From Ustulina deusta (Eukaryota > Ascomycota > Sordariomycetes > Xylariales > Xylariaceae), in NCBI GenBank assembly GCA_023159155.1, contig JAJNNX010000017.1:248001-312000 (forward strand): a stretch of 64,000 nt of DNA. The letters are read 5' to 3'. Of this stretch, positions 41,426 to 53,631 are shown piece by piece (positions within the stretch are counted from its first letter, which is position 1; every line of letters starts with the position of its first letter). The notes below the pieces were generated by a model. That model was not told the DNA's origin and made no database searches. It saw nothing but the letters and a program-made list of their open reading frames with translations. The position numbers were made by a program, and so were the translations under genes.

Positions 41426-41693
41426 TGTTGGATTAATCGTACGCAATTAGCTAGGGCACTTACGGACCCCTTCGTACGAAGGGGTCTGGCCAAGGGGTCT
41501 GGGCCAAGGGGTCCGACTAGGGACCACCCACAGACCCCTTCGTACGAAGGGGTATATAGGGGGCTCCCACCTACCCATTTCCTTCCTTTCTCTCCCTCCT
41601 TCGAGTATGGCATATAGTGAATAGACTGTATTCCACCAACCTTGCAGGCATGTACTGCTGCCTTGGAAATATGCAGTACACTCCATTCAAACA
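41426..41693 (+). mobile_element. Solo LTR, unmutated, with perfect TTATA duplication
   Basis: 268 bp of GC-normal DNA beginning TGTTGGATTAATCGTACG and ending CCATTCAAACA, flanked by TTATA on both sides (41421-41425 and 41694-41698). TG...CA ends plus a 5-bp duplication identify a solo LTR left by LTR-LTR recombination. It contains two near-identical palindromes with the core CCCCTTCGTACGAAGGGG (41465-41486 and about 41535-41552) and direct repeats of GGCCAAGGGGTC between them. TATATAGG at about 41553 could be its TATA box. The TGTTGGA start and the TCGTACGA core suggest kinship with the copia element, but the rest of the sequence differs. Confidence 0.9.
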
Positions 41694-44500
41694 TTATAAA
41701 TTATTTAAATATAAAATATTATTTTTTAGTTTATTGAATAGCTTTATTACTTTTTAATAATATATAAATAATATTTTAAGCAAATATTTAAATGATTTTT
41801 ATAGTATATATATTAATAATATGCTAATTTATTTTAATAATTTAAAAAAATATTAAAAATATATAAAAAAAATTTTAAATATTTAAAAGTTATAAGTTTA
41901 TAAGCTAACCTAAAAAAATATAAGTTTTATATTCATAAAATTAAAGTAGACTTTAAAAAAATATTAGTAGTTTATAATTAAATAAAGCTTATTTTTTTAA
42001 AAATTTTATAATTTTTATTAGTATTTTATTAAATATTATAGCTAAATTGCTAAACTTTTATTTAATTTAACTAAAAAAAATATTATATTTTATTAAAATA
42101 AAACTTATTAGTATATTTTTAATAAATTTAAAAATAAACTAATAAATATTTTTATTTTAGCTTATTTTTATTATAACTAGAAAATTTGTTTAAAAATAAA
42201 TATATTTAATAAAGTAGTAACTAAATATTTTTTTATTAAAAATAATAATAAAAAATAATACTTAATAGCTTTTTATTTAAAAATTTGATATAAATCTAAA
42301 TTAAACTACTTCATTTATAATAAAAAAATACTAGTAATTATTAAAAACTTTTAATACTAAAAACTAAAATTAATAAAAACTTAAAAAAACTAACTTTTTA
42401 TTATTATTATAAACTATAAAATATTTAAATATTTTAATATAAAGCAATAGCTAAACTAGCAATAAGCAAACTACGCTAATTTTCTAATGTAGTATTACTT
42501 TATAATTATATATTGGCTTAGTTCCAAAAATATTATTGCTAATACTATGTTTTAAAAATAAAAAAATCTGCAAACTTAAAAAAACAAAATAAAATACTAA
42601 AAATATATATAGATATTCAAACTAATAAATAAAACAAAAAACTTTATTATAAATATATTATATTATTTTAATATAGCAAATATTTTTATTAATGTTTTAT
42701 TTTTTGTTATATTATTAATTAATAAAGTTTTATAATAAAACAAAAAAACTTAAAATTAAAAATCTATTAAGCAAAAGCCTATTTAAAATAAAATAAATAT
42801 TAAAACTTTATTAAAAGATTAATAACTTATAAAAAATAATTAATAATTTTTAAAATAAATTATTTGTTTATTTAAATTTTTAAAAAAATATATAAAAAAA
42901 TAACTATAGTATACCCTAAATAAAACAAAAGTTATAAACTGATTACTTTTGAGTATTAGTAGCCTAGTATATTAGCTAATTATAATATATATATAGCAAA
43001 CTGCTTAAAGTACTACTTAGTAAAAATCTTGTAAAATAAGATTTTTAGCTTTTTATAGCTAATATTTATATTTTTAAGGCTTTTTTAATATATAATTATA
43101 AATTTTAAAAAAATAATAACAAATAAAAAAAAAAGCAAGTTTATATTTATAGTAATAAATAAGCTTAGTAAATCTTTATAGTTTATAATATATAATAAAA
43201 TAATTATTGTTTAAAAAGCTATATGTTTATATTATAAAAGGCCTTTTTAAATTTATAAGCTTTTTAAACAAATAAATTTTAATAAAAACTTTTAGTTTAT
43301 TTTATTTTTTATTAAAAAGTTAACTAAAATCTTAAATATTAAATAAAAACTATCTTTAGTAAGCTATTATAAGTCTATAAAACAAACTAAAATAGCTATA
43401 AAATACCTAGATTAAAAGTTATAATTTTTTTATAATTACTACTAAAATAACTAAATAAATGTTTTTTTAGCTATAGATTTTATTGCTATTTTTTTACTAT
43501 ATAAATTAATAAGTTTGTAGTTTTATAAAATACTATTTAGTTTTTTTATATTAAACTATTATAACTAAATAAGCTATATAACTAATATTGTTATATTTTT
43601 TATAAAAAAAAGCTTAACTAAAAAAAAGCCTAAAAAATAATATAAATTATTAGCAAATATATTAATATAGCTAAATTAGTTCTAAAGCAGACCTAAAAAA
43701 AAAAAATTTAAAAAAAAAACTATTATTAATAAAAACCTAACTTTAAAATAAAAAACTAAGTATTTATTATTAAAAAATAGTAATTATAAATTATAAACTA
43801 GTTGTTTAATAAACTAAACTACTTGCTAATATATTAATATTTTAAAATTTTTTAAAAAATAAGCTTTATTATTTTCTAGCTAAAAATATTTTTAATATAA
43901 AAATTAATAAATTTATACTATACTAACTAACTATAAAAATACCCAAATAACCTTTTACTAGATTAGTTAGTAAAATAACTAATAAATAAAGCAATAGCGC
44001 TTAAAAAAAATTAAAAATAAAAATTTAAACATATTTAAACTTTGCAATTATATTATAAAAAAACCTTATAATATTAAATAAACTAGAAAAACTAAAATTT
44101 TAATAAATAATAATACTTAGCTAATAATTTTAAAAAAATTTTAAAACTACTATTATTATTTTATAAAAATAATTTAGATTTGCTAGAACTATTAAAAAGA
44201 TTAAAAAATTAGCTAAAAGCCATAAAAAATAAGTTTAAAAAAATATATCTAAAAAATAATATATTAAAAAAATTAAAAAGATTATTATTATAATACTTGA
44301 AAAAATATAACATAAATATAAATAGAATAATAAATTATATTAATAACCTATAATTTTAATAAGTTATAAAAAAACTTTAAACGCTTTTATAAAATAAGAG
44401 CCTATAGTATAGTAGTAAAAAAGCAGATACCCGAAGTAATTTTTTTTTATTAGAAAGCAGCTAAAAATTTAAACTTTAAATCTTAAGGCAAGATTTTTTT

Positions 44501-44511
44501 TAAAAGGGGGG
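44501..44511 (+). other. Polypurine tract of element D
   Basis: AAAAGGGGGG lies directly before the right LTR, where plus-strand DNA synthesis is primed in LTR elements. Confidence 0.6.
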
Positions 44512-44733
44512 TAGTTACGGCTAGCTGGCTGGCTGGCTTATTAACCCTTTATTAATAAAGGAACCTATAGGTGGCACAGGCCACCTATTGCATATATAAC
44601 TATCCAACTATATATATATAAATCTTTTTATATATTATTTATACTTAGTTTTTTTTTTTTTTTTTTTTTAATTAATATATATTTAGAACCCTAACTAGGA
44701 GCCTTGCCTTTTAAAAAAACACTTGCTATAATA
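44512..44733 (+). repeat. 3' LTR of element D
   Basis: 222 bp, begins TAGTTACGGCTAGCTGGCTG and ends TTGCTATAATA. It is a little less mutated than the left copy at its 3' end (GAACCCTAACTAGGAGCC). Confidence 0.85.
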
Positions 44734-44737
44734 GTTT

Positions 44738-47700
44738 TAAATAAATATTTTTAGATAAATAAAACTAATAAATTTTAATAATAAATTGCTTTTTTTTTTA
44801 TAGTATATTTAGGTTAATAAAGCTAAAAAAAAACTATTATAAGATTAGTTATAATAATATGTTTAATTAAGTTAGTTTTTTTTATATTTTTGAAAATTTA
44901 TAATAAAATAGTTTTTAAACTAATATTTACTGTTTTAAAGTTTTAGTTTTATTTTTAATAATAAATAAAAATTAAACAAACTATATATTAATTATAATTT
45001 ATAAGTTTTTAAATAAAAAATATTGTTTAAGTTTATATTATATTTAAGGTTTTTTTTATATTTTCTAGCTTAAAAAAGTATGTTTGGACAATAAAAAAAA
45101 TATAAAATTATAAAAAACAAAAATAGTTAGTTCTTTTTTTTTTAGAAAAATTAACTAGTTTTATATTAATTATTAAATTTATATTAAATTTGTTTTTTAG
45201 AAATTTTTTAATATTATTACAAAAAAATTTATTTTGTTTTATAGCTATTAAAGCTAATATTATTTGTTTTTAATTATTATATATATTAAGCAATAAAAAT
45301 AATTAATTTGTTTTATTTTTAATAATATAATAAAAGTTAATAAAATAAGTTTTATTATTGTTTTAATTTAATAATTTATATTAATATAATACTTTATTAT
45401 AATTAATATTAAAAATAAAAATTATTTTTTTAATAAATAAAAAAAAAGCTTTATAAAATATAAATAAAATATAAATTAGTTTTTTTAAAATTTTTATATA
45501 TTTATTAACATAATTAAAAATAATTAATAAAAATAATCTTATATATTTAAAGAATGCTGTATTAAAAATTATAAATAATAAAATTTATAATAAATATTTA
45601 TTTTAGATTTTAGTTATAGTAGGTTTTTTTATTATTAGTCTATTTATAATCTATAAATTAATAAAAAATAGATTTTTTATTATAAGTACTAAAATAGTAT
45701 TATTAATATTAATAAATAAGATTTTTTTAATTAATATATGTAAATTTATTAGTAGTTTAAAAATAATTTTTAGTTTAATAAAAAAGATTTTTTTTTTCGA
45801 TTTTTTAAAGTTTAAATAGTAATAAATTAATATTTTAAATTATATAAGTATTTTTTTTAAGTTTAGCTTAAAATTAAGCTTTTGTTTAGTTTTTTTTTTT
45901 TTAAATTAAAGCTAATACTAATTTAGTAATATTTAATATTTTTTAACTAGATTTTTATTAGTTAAGTTTTAATTTAAGATATTATTAATATTTTATTTTT
46001 TTTTAAAACTTAAAAATCTTTTAGAATTTTTTTAGATTTAATAAATAAATAATTATTAATATAAAAAAATTAATAAGATTTATTTTTAGTTTTTTAAATA
46101 TATATAAATCTTATAGCTAAAATATTTTTTTTAAACTTTATAAAATGATTTAATTAGTTTTATAATTAATAATTACTAAATTTTATTTTAATTAAGCTTT
46201 ACTAAAAAATATTTTATAAGTTTAATTATTTTTTATAATATAAGCTTTTATAATAAATAAATAAAAATTTATAACTAAAAAAAAATCATATAATATTTAA
46301 TTAAAATAGTATTATTATTAGTTATTTTTAATTTTAATAGTTTAAAAATAATATAAAAAAATAAATTATATTATATTATATATATAAAACTTATTAAATT
46401 AACTAAAGCTTTTTTATTAATTAAAATATAATTAATAATAGTTTTATTAAATATTTTTTTAATATATTTAAAATAGGGGTTTTTATTATTTATTTTAGTT
46501 TTATTTTTATAAACTATAATAATAACTAAGCTTTATAAAATTCAAAGCTTTATTAATATAAAATGATGCTTTTTTTTTTTAAAAAAAAGTTTTATTTATT
46601 TTAGTTTAATAGTTAGAAATAATTTTATTTTTTAAATAAATTAAGCTTTAATAATAAAAAAACAATTAAAACCCTATTTTTATATAATCTAAAAATAAAA
46701 AGTAATATAAAAAAAGTATTTAATATTAATTTAGTTTTTTTAATTATTTTTATAAGCTTAGATTAAAATAATATTTTATTTTTAGATAATTCTTTTAGTT
46801 TTAATTAGTTAATAAATTAGTTAATTTTAAAGCTATTTATTAAAAAATATTAGCTTTATTGCTTTTTTTAAATAAAAAAAATTAGCTTAAAAAAAAGCTT
46901 ATTTTTTAGCTTTTTTTAAATTAGCTAGTAGATTTTTTAATTTTAAAAGCTTATTAAATATAGCTATATTTTTAAAAAAAATAAAAATTAAGCTTATAAA
47001 TAATAAAAACTATTTAATTTTAATAAACTAATTTTTTATTATTAAATAATTTAGGTTTATTAAAAGTTTTTTATTTTTTTTAATAATTTCTTTTATGTTT
47101 ATAAACTATATATTAATAAAGTTTTTTATATTTAAATTAATTTTTAATAAATTATATTAAAAATAAATTAGTAATAGTTATTTTTATTAAATAATATTAT
47201 AAATTTAATTTTTTTTTAAAAGTTTTTATTTTTTAATATAATTATAAAAAAAATATTTTTTAATTTTATAGTTCTAATAAATTAAAACTCTTTTATTATA
47301 ACTAAAATTATAATTTTTTTTTTATTTGCTTTTATATTTCGTATAGCTTTTTTAATTTGTTTTATTGCTAGTTTTTTTAAAATTAGGCTTATTTTTATAT
47401 TTATTAAAAAAACTAACAAATAAATTATTTTAAACGTTTTAAAATTAATATAAAAAAGCTTATAAATTTAAGTTTTAATTAAATAATTTTATTTTTTTCA
47501 TTATTTTAGAAATAAAGTTCTATTTATATACTAAGTTTTTTAAAAAAAATTATAATATATATTAATTAAATAAAAGCTAAATTAGTAAAGTTAGCTATAG
47601 ATCTAACTAGAATTTTTTTAAAATATTAATAATAATAGTATTTAGTTTTTTTAAAAATTTGCTTTTAGATAGCTTTTTAAATAAGCAAACTAGTCTAGTT

Positions 47701-49154
47701 TTAATTTAGTTAAAAAAAAAAACTTTTTAAGTTTTAAAGCGTAAACAATAATAATTTTTTTTATGTTTTAATAAGTATAGTTTTTTTTTAATTTTTTAAA
47801 ATTGCTTTAAAATTTAATATTAATTAAGTAGTTTATAACTTATTTTTAGATTTTTTTTTTGTTTAAATAATTTTTTTTATATATATTTTTATAAAAATAT
47901 TTTTTTAATTTGTTTAATTAACTATTATTAGTTTAAAAAAAAAGCTTATTAGTTTAATTAATATAATTAATTAAAGATTTATTAGCTTTTTAGTTAAATT
48001 TATTAATTTAAGCTTTAAAGCTAATGTTTTAATTTTAAATTTTTTAAAAAAAGCGTTTTTTTAGACTATTTTATAAAGCTTAATAATCTTTTTTTTATAA
48101 AAAAATATTAATACTATTTTTTAGTATTTTTTTATAAATCATAATAAAATATTAACTATTTTTTAGTTTTATTTAGCTATTTTGTTTTATTAGTAGTTTT
48201 AAATTAAATATTAAAAAAGCTATAAAATAATTTTTTAATATAAATATTTATATTATTAATATATTTTTAGAGATTTTTTTTATTTAGGGCTAATTTAGCT
48301 TAAAAATAAAAATTAGGGTTAAAAACTAGTTAAATAAAGATTTTTTAATTTAAAATATATATTTTACTTTAAAAAAAATAAAAAAATTAATTAAAAATTA
48401 ATATAAAAAATTTAGTAAATATTTTAATTTTTTTTAAATTTAGTTATAAAAATAGAAATATTTTCTAATTATATATTAATATTTTTTTTTAAATTAGTAA
48501 TTTTTTTTTGCTAAAATATTTAATAAGATTAAATTAAAAAAATTAATTAATAATATATATAAATTAAAAATTATAAAACAAAAGAAATTTAATAAATAAT
48601 TTAATAATAATTATATAAAAAAATATTTATATATAATAAGTTAATATTACTAATTAATAATTTTTATTTTTATTAAAAATATATACTAAATTTTAATTAA
48701 ATAGTTAATAAAATAAAAAATAATAATAATTAAATTAAATAAAAAATAGCTTTTTATTTTTTAGTAAATTTTTATTTTTATAAAGTTTATTAGTTTTATA
48801 AATATAAAAAAAATATAAATAATAAAAAATTAATAAATAACTAAGCTAAAAAAAGCTAGTACTAATAGATTTTTTTTTATAATAATAGATCTACTATTAT
48901 ATTAATAAAACTATTTTAATTTTTTAAATTCTTTTTTTTAAGAATAATTTTTTTTTATTTTTAGTTATTAAATATATATTTAATTAGTTTTTTTTAGCTT
49001 AAACAAATATCTTACTTAATAAATAACTACTATAATTATAAAGATTTTTTTTTTGTTAAAAAAACTAAAAAAAAAAAATTTTTATGTTTTAGTTTAACTG
49101 TAATAAGAAAAACTATATAAAAAAAAATTCAAAAGTTGCGTGTTTTTATTAAAT
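44738..49154. other. Interior of element F, right segment (RIP-degraded)
   Basis: 4.4 kb of AT-rich DNA with no readable gene and no repeat pair seen by eye. Confidence 0.5.
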
Positions 49155-49261
49155 TGTTATATTCTAAATAATAAATTTGAATTGTAAAAATAATAGTCCT
49201 TATCTATTAATCTATAGACTAGAACTAGCTATATAGATAAGATCACATGTATGGATCTATA
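49155..49261. repeat. Right LTR of element F
   Basis: 107 bp, begins TGTTATATTCTAAATAATAA and ends GGATCTATA, followed by CTAA (49262-49265). It is intact and less mutated than the split left copy. Confidence 0.8.
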
Positions 49262-49265
49262 CTAA

Positions 49266-49738
49266 TTAGTCTATATATTTTATAGTTCCTGGTCCGTGCT
49301 ATATATTGGAGATTAAGTCAAGTGTAGTTCTGTGATACAAGTTCTAGAAGTAGGCGAAGCCCTGCTCGCAACTCTAGTCCCGCGAACACCATGCACGTAG
49401 CTGATGTTGACTCAATATCCATTAGTTTCGGGAATAGTCATGCGACGACTTGTCAAGTTTCTAGATCTAAACACCAATTATTCGTTAACTTACAAGACGT
49501 GGGTGAAACATGGCGCCTGTATTATTTTAGCCTCTCCTTTGTTCCTAAACAATGGCGTTGTCCAAACCAAGATCTCCCCCGAGATGAAATATATAAAACG
49601 ACTCGCATCTGCAGGACAAAGCAATAATTTCTAGGAAGCAACTTAGTCCTAAATCACGATTCCTCCTTTACCTCCATTAAAGCGAGCAATAAATCAATCA
49701 AAGCTACAAATATCAACTACAACCACTGCCAAAACAAA
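49266..49738. other. Upstream region of the histidine-phosphatase gene
   Basis: Base composition returns to normal within about 50 bp of the F junction. Two overlapping frames near 49391-49634 have no recognisable domain. The A/C-rich stretch just before 49739 looks like a fungal 5' leader. Confidence 0.4.
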
Positions 49739-50362
49739 ATGCCTCCCACCCTTAACATCATTCGACACGGTGAGTCTCGCCATAATGTGGAACCGAATGG
49801 TGATGCGATCCGTGATCCCCATCTAACAGCCAAAGGCGAGAGCCAGGCCACCGGGCTTCGCAGCTCATTCCCCTACATGACACAGGTGAAGGGCGTGATC
49901 TCTTCTCCGATGCGCCGGGCTGTGCAAACAGCCCTTCTAGGATTCGGCCCGGCAATTCAAAAGAGCAAGATGCAAGTCGTTTTAATTCCAGAGCTGCAGG
50001 AATCTTCCGCGCGACCAAGTGATATGGGCTCGCCGGCGGCCAAGCTCACTGCAGAATTCGGGTCCGTGATTGATGTGCAGTTCCTCTTTGACGGTTGGGA
50101 ATACAAAGATGCCAGCACCACGTACGGTAGCCGCGACCAGGTGAAGGTCGCGGAGCGCGCGCGTAAAGCGCGGATTTACATCCGCAGTGTTGCTAGAACG
50201 CTTGGTGACAGGGATCATCTTGTTGTTGTGGCTCATAGCGGGTTTATTCGACACTTGATCCATGGGGCGCCCAGGTTCAAGAATGCTGAGTCAAGGGCTT
50301 GTCAATTCGTGGATCTTATAGGAAATGATGAGCTGGCACTTTTGGCAGAGGTTACTCCGTAA
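49739..50362 (+). CDS. Histidine phosphatase superfamily (phosphoglycerate mutase-like) protein
   Basis: Single-exon frame of 207 residues. Seen: the defining RHGES at residues 9-13 with His10 as the expected phospho-acceptor, SSPMRRAVQTA (55-65) with the second conserved Arg, a candidate acid in PELQES (85-90), and the C-terminal VAHSGFIRHL with His166. These place it in the histidine acid phosphatase/phosphoglycerate mutase clan; the fungal members of this short type are mostly uncharacterised and include phosphatases acting on sugar phosphates or nucleotides. No signal peptide or membrane segment is seen. The ATG at 49739 lies directly before the phosphatase core and is the only sensible start. 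The gene is intact although only about 0.5 kb from the RIP block. The substrate is unknown; a glycolytic mutase role is unlikely for this small divergent form. Confidence 0.88.
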   Translation: MPPTLNIIRHGESRHNVEPNGDAIRDPHLTAKGESQATGLRSSFPYMTQVKGVISSPMRRAVQTALLGFGPAIQKSKMQVVLIPELQESSARPSDMGSPAAKLTAEFGSVIDVQFLFDGWEYKDASTTYGSRDQVKVAERARKARIYIRSVARTLGDRDHLVVVAHSGFIRHLIHGAPRFKNAESRACQFVDLIGNDELALLAEVTP

Positions 50363-52198
50363 AACTGTATCTAATCCAGCATGGGGATCATGTATCGGGC
50401 TATTCTGCATCTTAAATAAAGTTAAGTGTTAGGAATATTGTTGTTGCTTTAGAGGGGGGGGGGTAAAAGTTGTACTTGATATTGAAGTCGGACAGTACGC
50501 TACTACGAAAGAAGCTTAATCAGGGGCTAGAAAAGAGCTAGCTAGCTATAAAACGGCAAATCTTTCAGATCTTCCGTACGCTCGACTTCATAAAGAATAC
50601 ACACTCACTTCTGACCTGCAATTTTCATGTTCCTTTCCTCGCTCTCAGGCTAGTTAAACTAGTCTGTTTTAATATAGCCTTTAATACCGATAAAAAGGTT
50701 CCATATGTCATATTGTTAAGCCCCCTGTGAGCTCAGCTAATCTCGGCCTTGGGAGTTGGCTTTTAGCTCCCCTTTAGCAAGGTTTAGGCGACCGGGAGGA
50801 GAATTGGCATAAATAAGCCTAGTATTTCTGTCTTGTTTCCAGCTGAGCCTTAAGATATCAAAGACCTTTCGCACAATCTAGCAGATTATTTACAAGTAGT
50901 ATTCTCCAAACCCTTACGCGCAAGCTCTTATCATACAATTCTAGATAGGAACTGATAGAGTCGTACTGTATCCTGGACTATTGCTATTAAGTAAGGATAG
51001 ATTGCGTTCTGCACTGTGATTATTTCAATTGTTTATTGCTGATCTAGCATACCTAACATATGTCCGACTCTGGTTGATGAAATATGTGGGTTCACAACAT
51101 GTCTTACTAAGACATACAAGTGAAAGAGCTGAGACGTGTCGGTGAGGGGGAGTGAGTCAATAAAGTGAGTGGGTGGAACGCAAACCACCCTACTCTATGT
51201 TTCTTACGTGGAATATAAAGTTGAGGAAAATATCTACCTTGTGATTGCTGAAATATTGCTTTAGTGTCACGTGTAGATTTTGTTTTCATCAGTGATGAGA
51301 TGCCATGGGTGACTAGGACTCTGGAAACCAGTGGCCGAGGATTTCTAACATGACAGCAATTATGATTTACCAAAAGAGTAATTGATACTGAAAATCCCAT
51401 GCACGCCTGATGCTACCACCGGCAGAGAGAACCGAGAGCCTTGCTGTAAAATGGCTTTTCTCAAAAGCCGGAACATCCCGAAACCAAGGGACAAGCGTGT
51501 GACGTTATTGTGTTATGATGACCGCAGTGGCCAAAATGTGCCTTTACTCACCGTAATTACATAAATTGCTTGACTGCTTGATCACAGTCAACTGGTTGGT
51601 ACACCAATGCACTGCAGCCTAGACTTGGGCAATAGACCTGTACTTTTACCAGTCATGGGCCAAGGAGGGGAAAAGGGGGCATGCGTTGTTTCGGCGATTG
51701 TCACAGTTCCTATATATAGACTGCAGACGAGGTCAAGCTCCCGACTTGACTACGTTCTATCTTTCTGTAGTGTTACGGCATGGTGCTGCAGTTCTGTTCC
51801 GTGACAGCGATTCCTTGGAGTTACATTAAGTAGTGTATAGGAGTACGCTGCTGACAGCAAACGGCTTGAGCGACAATGTACCTTGGACCTAACACCGCGG
51901 ATGTGGCTATGACAGATGCCGTGCCACATGTGTAGCTGTGAGTTGTGATTAGCCCCCAAGCCGCCATCAGTTGTAGCAAAGAGGCGGTGGGGTCTCGGTC
52001 ATATTCAGGCCCCGCGACCGAGCAGTTCATCTATATGCTGAAAACAACGCCTCTTCCCGCGAGCTGTACTAATTCGACGGACAGCAACGCCAGGCCCAGC
52101 TTGATTGCTATAACGATCTATTTTCATCTCGGCCAACAGATGAGCTCACGCTAGAAATCATCCTCCTTTTAAATCCACCTGCGGTTTATCCAAAAGCT
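50363..52198. other. Intergenic region without a supported gene
   Basis: 1.8 kb of ordinary composition. A nine- to ten-base G run lies at about 50453-50462. CCTATATATAGACTG near 51710 resembles a TATA box and could have served the broken dioxygenase gene downstream. Several frames of 60-100 codons are present on both strands, overlapping and without domain similarity. Confidence 0.4.
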
Positions 52199-53062
52199 AT
52201 GGCTTCAAAGGCACTTTTCAGGGACATTCCCCCCTTTCCCCAAGATGTCCCCACCGCGGCAATGACAACTATCCATCCTTCTTGAATCCCTGCGTTTAAG
52301 ACAAGACCAGGCAGAAAAGGATTTGCTGGAAGCGTGCCAGGAGTTCGGCTTCTTCCTGCTTGATTTGCATGGATGTGAAATAGGTAAGGTGTTGATTCAA
52401 GAAATCGAGGAACTCTTTGGTGTATGTCAGGAGACCTTGAACCTTCCAGAAGGGATAAAGGAGGAGTATCAACGTGATATTCCTAGGAGCTTTCTAGGGT
52501 ACGTCGGGCCATACTCATCGTGCTCTACCTCTTCCATGCTTCCTTCCTTATGCTCTCAAGGTTTAAGCCACTTGGTCAAGCCAAAACGAAAAAGGATGAA
52601 CCAGACCGCTATGAGTCCTTCAATTTGGGGCAAGACGGCCTCATGGGAAACGCGACCTTGCAAAAGCTACCGCCTACCGCCTACAGTCTACTCTCACCTT
52701 CTATTGATTACCTCTTGCCTGAAGCATTGCTAATATATCATCGCCATCCTGAATTCGTCCCTTGCTATGCAGCTGAACCTACCTCGAGATACTTTCACGT
52801 CTTTGCAATCACCTACAAAGCTGTCTGGCACCGTCATTCGATTCTTAAAAGCACTTGCGAGTCCAGAATCAACTGATCTTAGGACCGCCTTAATTCGCCA
52901 CGCCGGCTTTGGGACCATTACGCTGCTTGCAAATGTCGTGGGTGGTCTTCAGATCCTCCAACCCGGAAGTCTTCCAACGTCGACGGCGAATGGCGCCCAG
53001 GACTAGACCAAGGGATGCGCCACGTGCAAGATACAAGCCAGCAGAAGCTAGGGCAGGCATAA
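52199..53062 (+). pseudogene. Broken 2-oxoglutarate/Fe(II) dioxygenase (isopenicillin N synthase-like) gene
   Basis: The first half of a family member of about 350 residues can be read in pieces. ATG 52199 starts MASKALFRDIPPF; after a frame change near 52285 comes EKDLLEACQEFGFFLLDL; a GT-AG intron at 52499-52560 fits; then FKPLGQAKTKKDEPDRYESF; another frame change near 52735, where an extra AT in an ATATAT run shifts the frame; then LRTALIRHAGFGTITLL and GGLQILQPGS; a third shift near 52985 before DGEWRPG. The expected iron-binding H-x-D (usually HTD) reads HAG. The second half, with the distal His and the 2-oxoglutarate Arg, is missing. At least three frameshifts, one lost metal ligand and a truncated C-terminus make it a pseudogene. 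Unlike the transposons, the damage is by small indels, not RIP. Confidence 0.85.
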
Positions 53063-53631
53063 TAGGACTGTATTTTTAAGCTTCTTAAGAACTTGATAGC
53101 TTAAAGTGATTATCTGCTGGTGAGAAATTGTGTGAATTGGAATTCGTCTTGGTTGTTCGATTTGACTCGATTCGAATCTCCGTTTGGAAAGTGAGTCTCC
53201 GCTGTCGGCTGTCGCAGCCACATGTGGCGGTTAGTGTGGCTGCTATCTAAGGTAGCTATGCCTTTTAAGCCTTGGGTGGTGAGCAGCGATAAAGCTAAAA
53301 TGACTCCTGAGGCAGGTCCCGGTATCGGTGAGGATGCTTTGAAGTTTGTTTTCGTAGACGAGAAAAACTTTTGGTGTATCACCCCTGTTGTGTGTGAAGC
53401 TTGTTGCTTGTATTATTACTTCCTTTTATAGTGGAAGAAGCACTCTGCAAGTGCCCTATATACTGTATACATAGGTCACGTGCAGCCATCGTACTGCTAC
53501 CTTCGATTGTTCTTTTCGTCGAACAACCCCAACCCCAAAATAAATTTAGCACAATTCCCTACACCGGACATCCACATTCGACTTGCAACTTCACGCTTCC
53601 AGCTTGACACGTCGTAACACCAATCGCCATC
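53063..53631. other. Upstream region of the argininosuccinate synthase gene
   Basis: No supported gene. A CACGTG E-box-type site lies near 53477 and a C/A-rich leader runs up to the ATG at 53632. Short frames on both strands between 53110 and 53431 have no known domain. Confidence 0.4.

Larger units (their letters stand above)
29981..44733 (+). mobile_element. LTR retrotransposon D with nested insertions
   Basis: LTRs at 29981-30203 and 44512-44733 (223 and 222 bp) share the GGCTGGCTGGCT start, TTATTAATAAAGGAACC, GGTGGCAC(A/G)GGCCACCTATTGCATA and a long T run. GTTT flanks both ends (29977-29980 and 44734-44737), a possible 4-bp duplication. A purine tract AAAAGGGGGG directly before the right LTR fits a polypurine tract and places the element on the + strand. 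Subtracting C, E and the solo LTR leaves about 6.2 kb, a normal size. Frames are destroyed; superfamily is not assigned. Confidence 0.82.
3974..49261. mobile_element. Outer LTR retrotransposon F containing nested insertions (45 kb)
   Basis: A short LTR is found at both edges of the AT-rich block: on the left in two pieces (3974-4015 and 9643-9705), on the right intact (49155-49261). Ends read T(G/A)TTAT...CTATA and are flanked by CTAA on both sides. Removing the nested elements A, B, copia and D with their duplications leaves about 12.8 kb of F. That is large for an element with 105-bp LTRs, so an unrecognised further insertion may remain inside. RIP has erased all reading frames, so superfamily and orientation are not assigned. 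The left LTR is more mutated than the right one, which still has CA and TG dinucleotides. Confidence 0.75.

Noticed and set aside
41368..41694. Overlapping minus-strand frames of 108 and 79 codons
   Set aside because: They coincide with the solo LTR and its palindromes; no domain seen.
49391..49634. Two overlapping frames of 76-78 codons before the phosphatase gene
   Set aside because: Unrecognised, overlapping in different frames, and located in the likely 5' leader.
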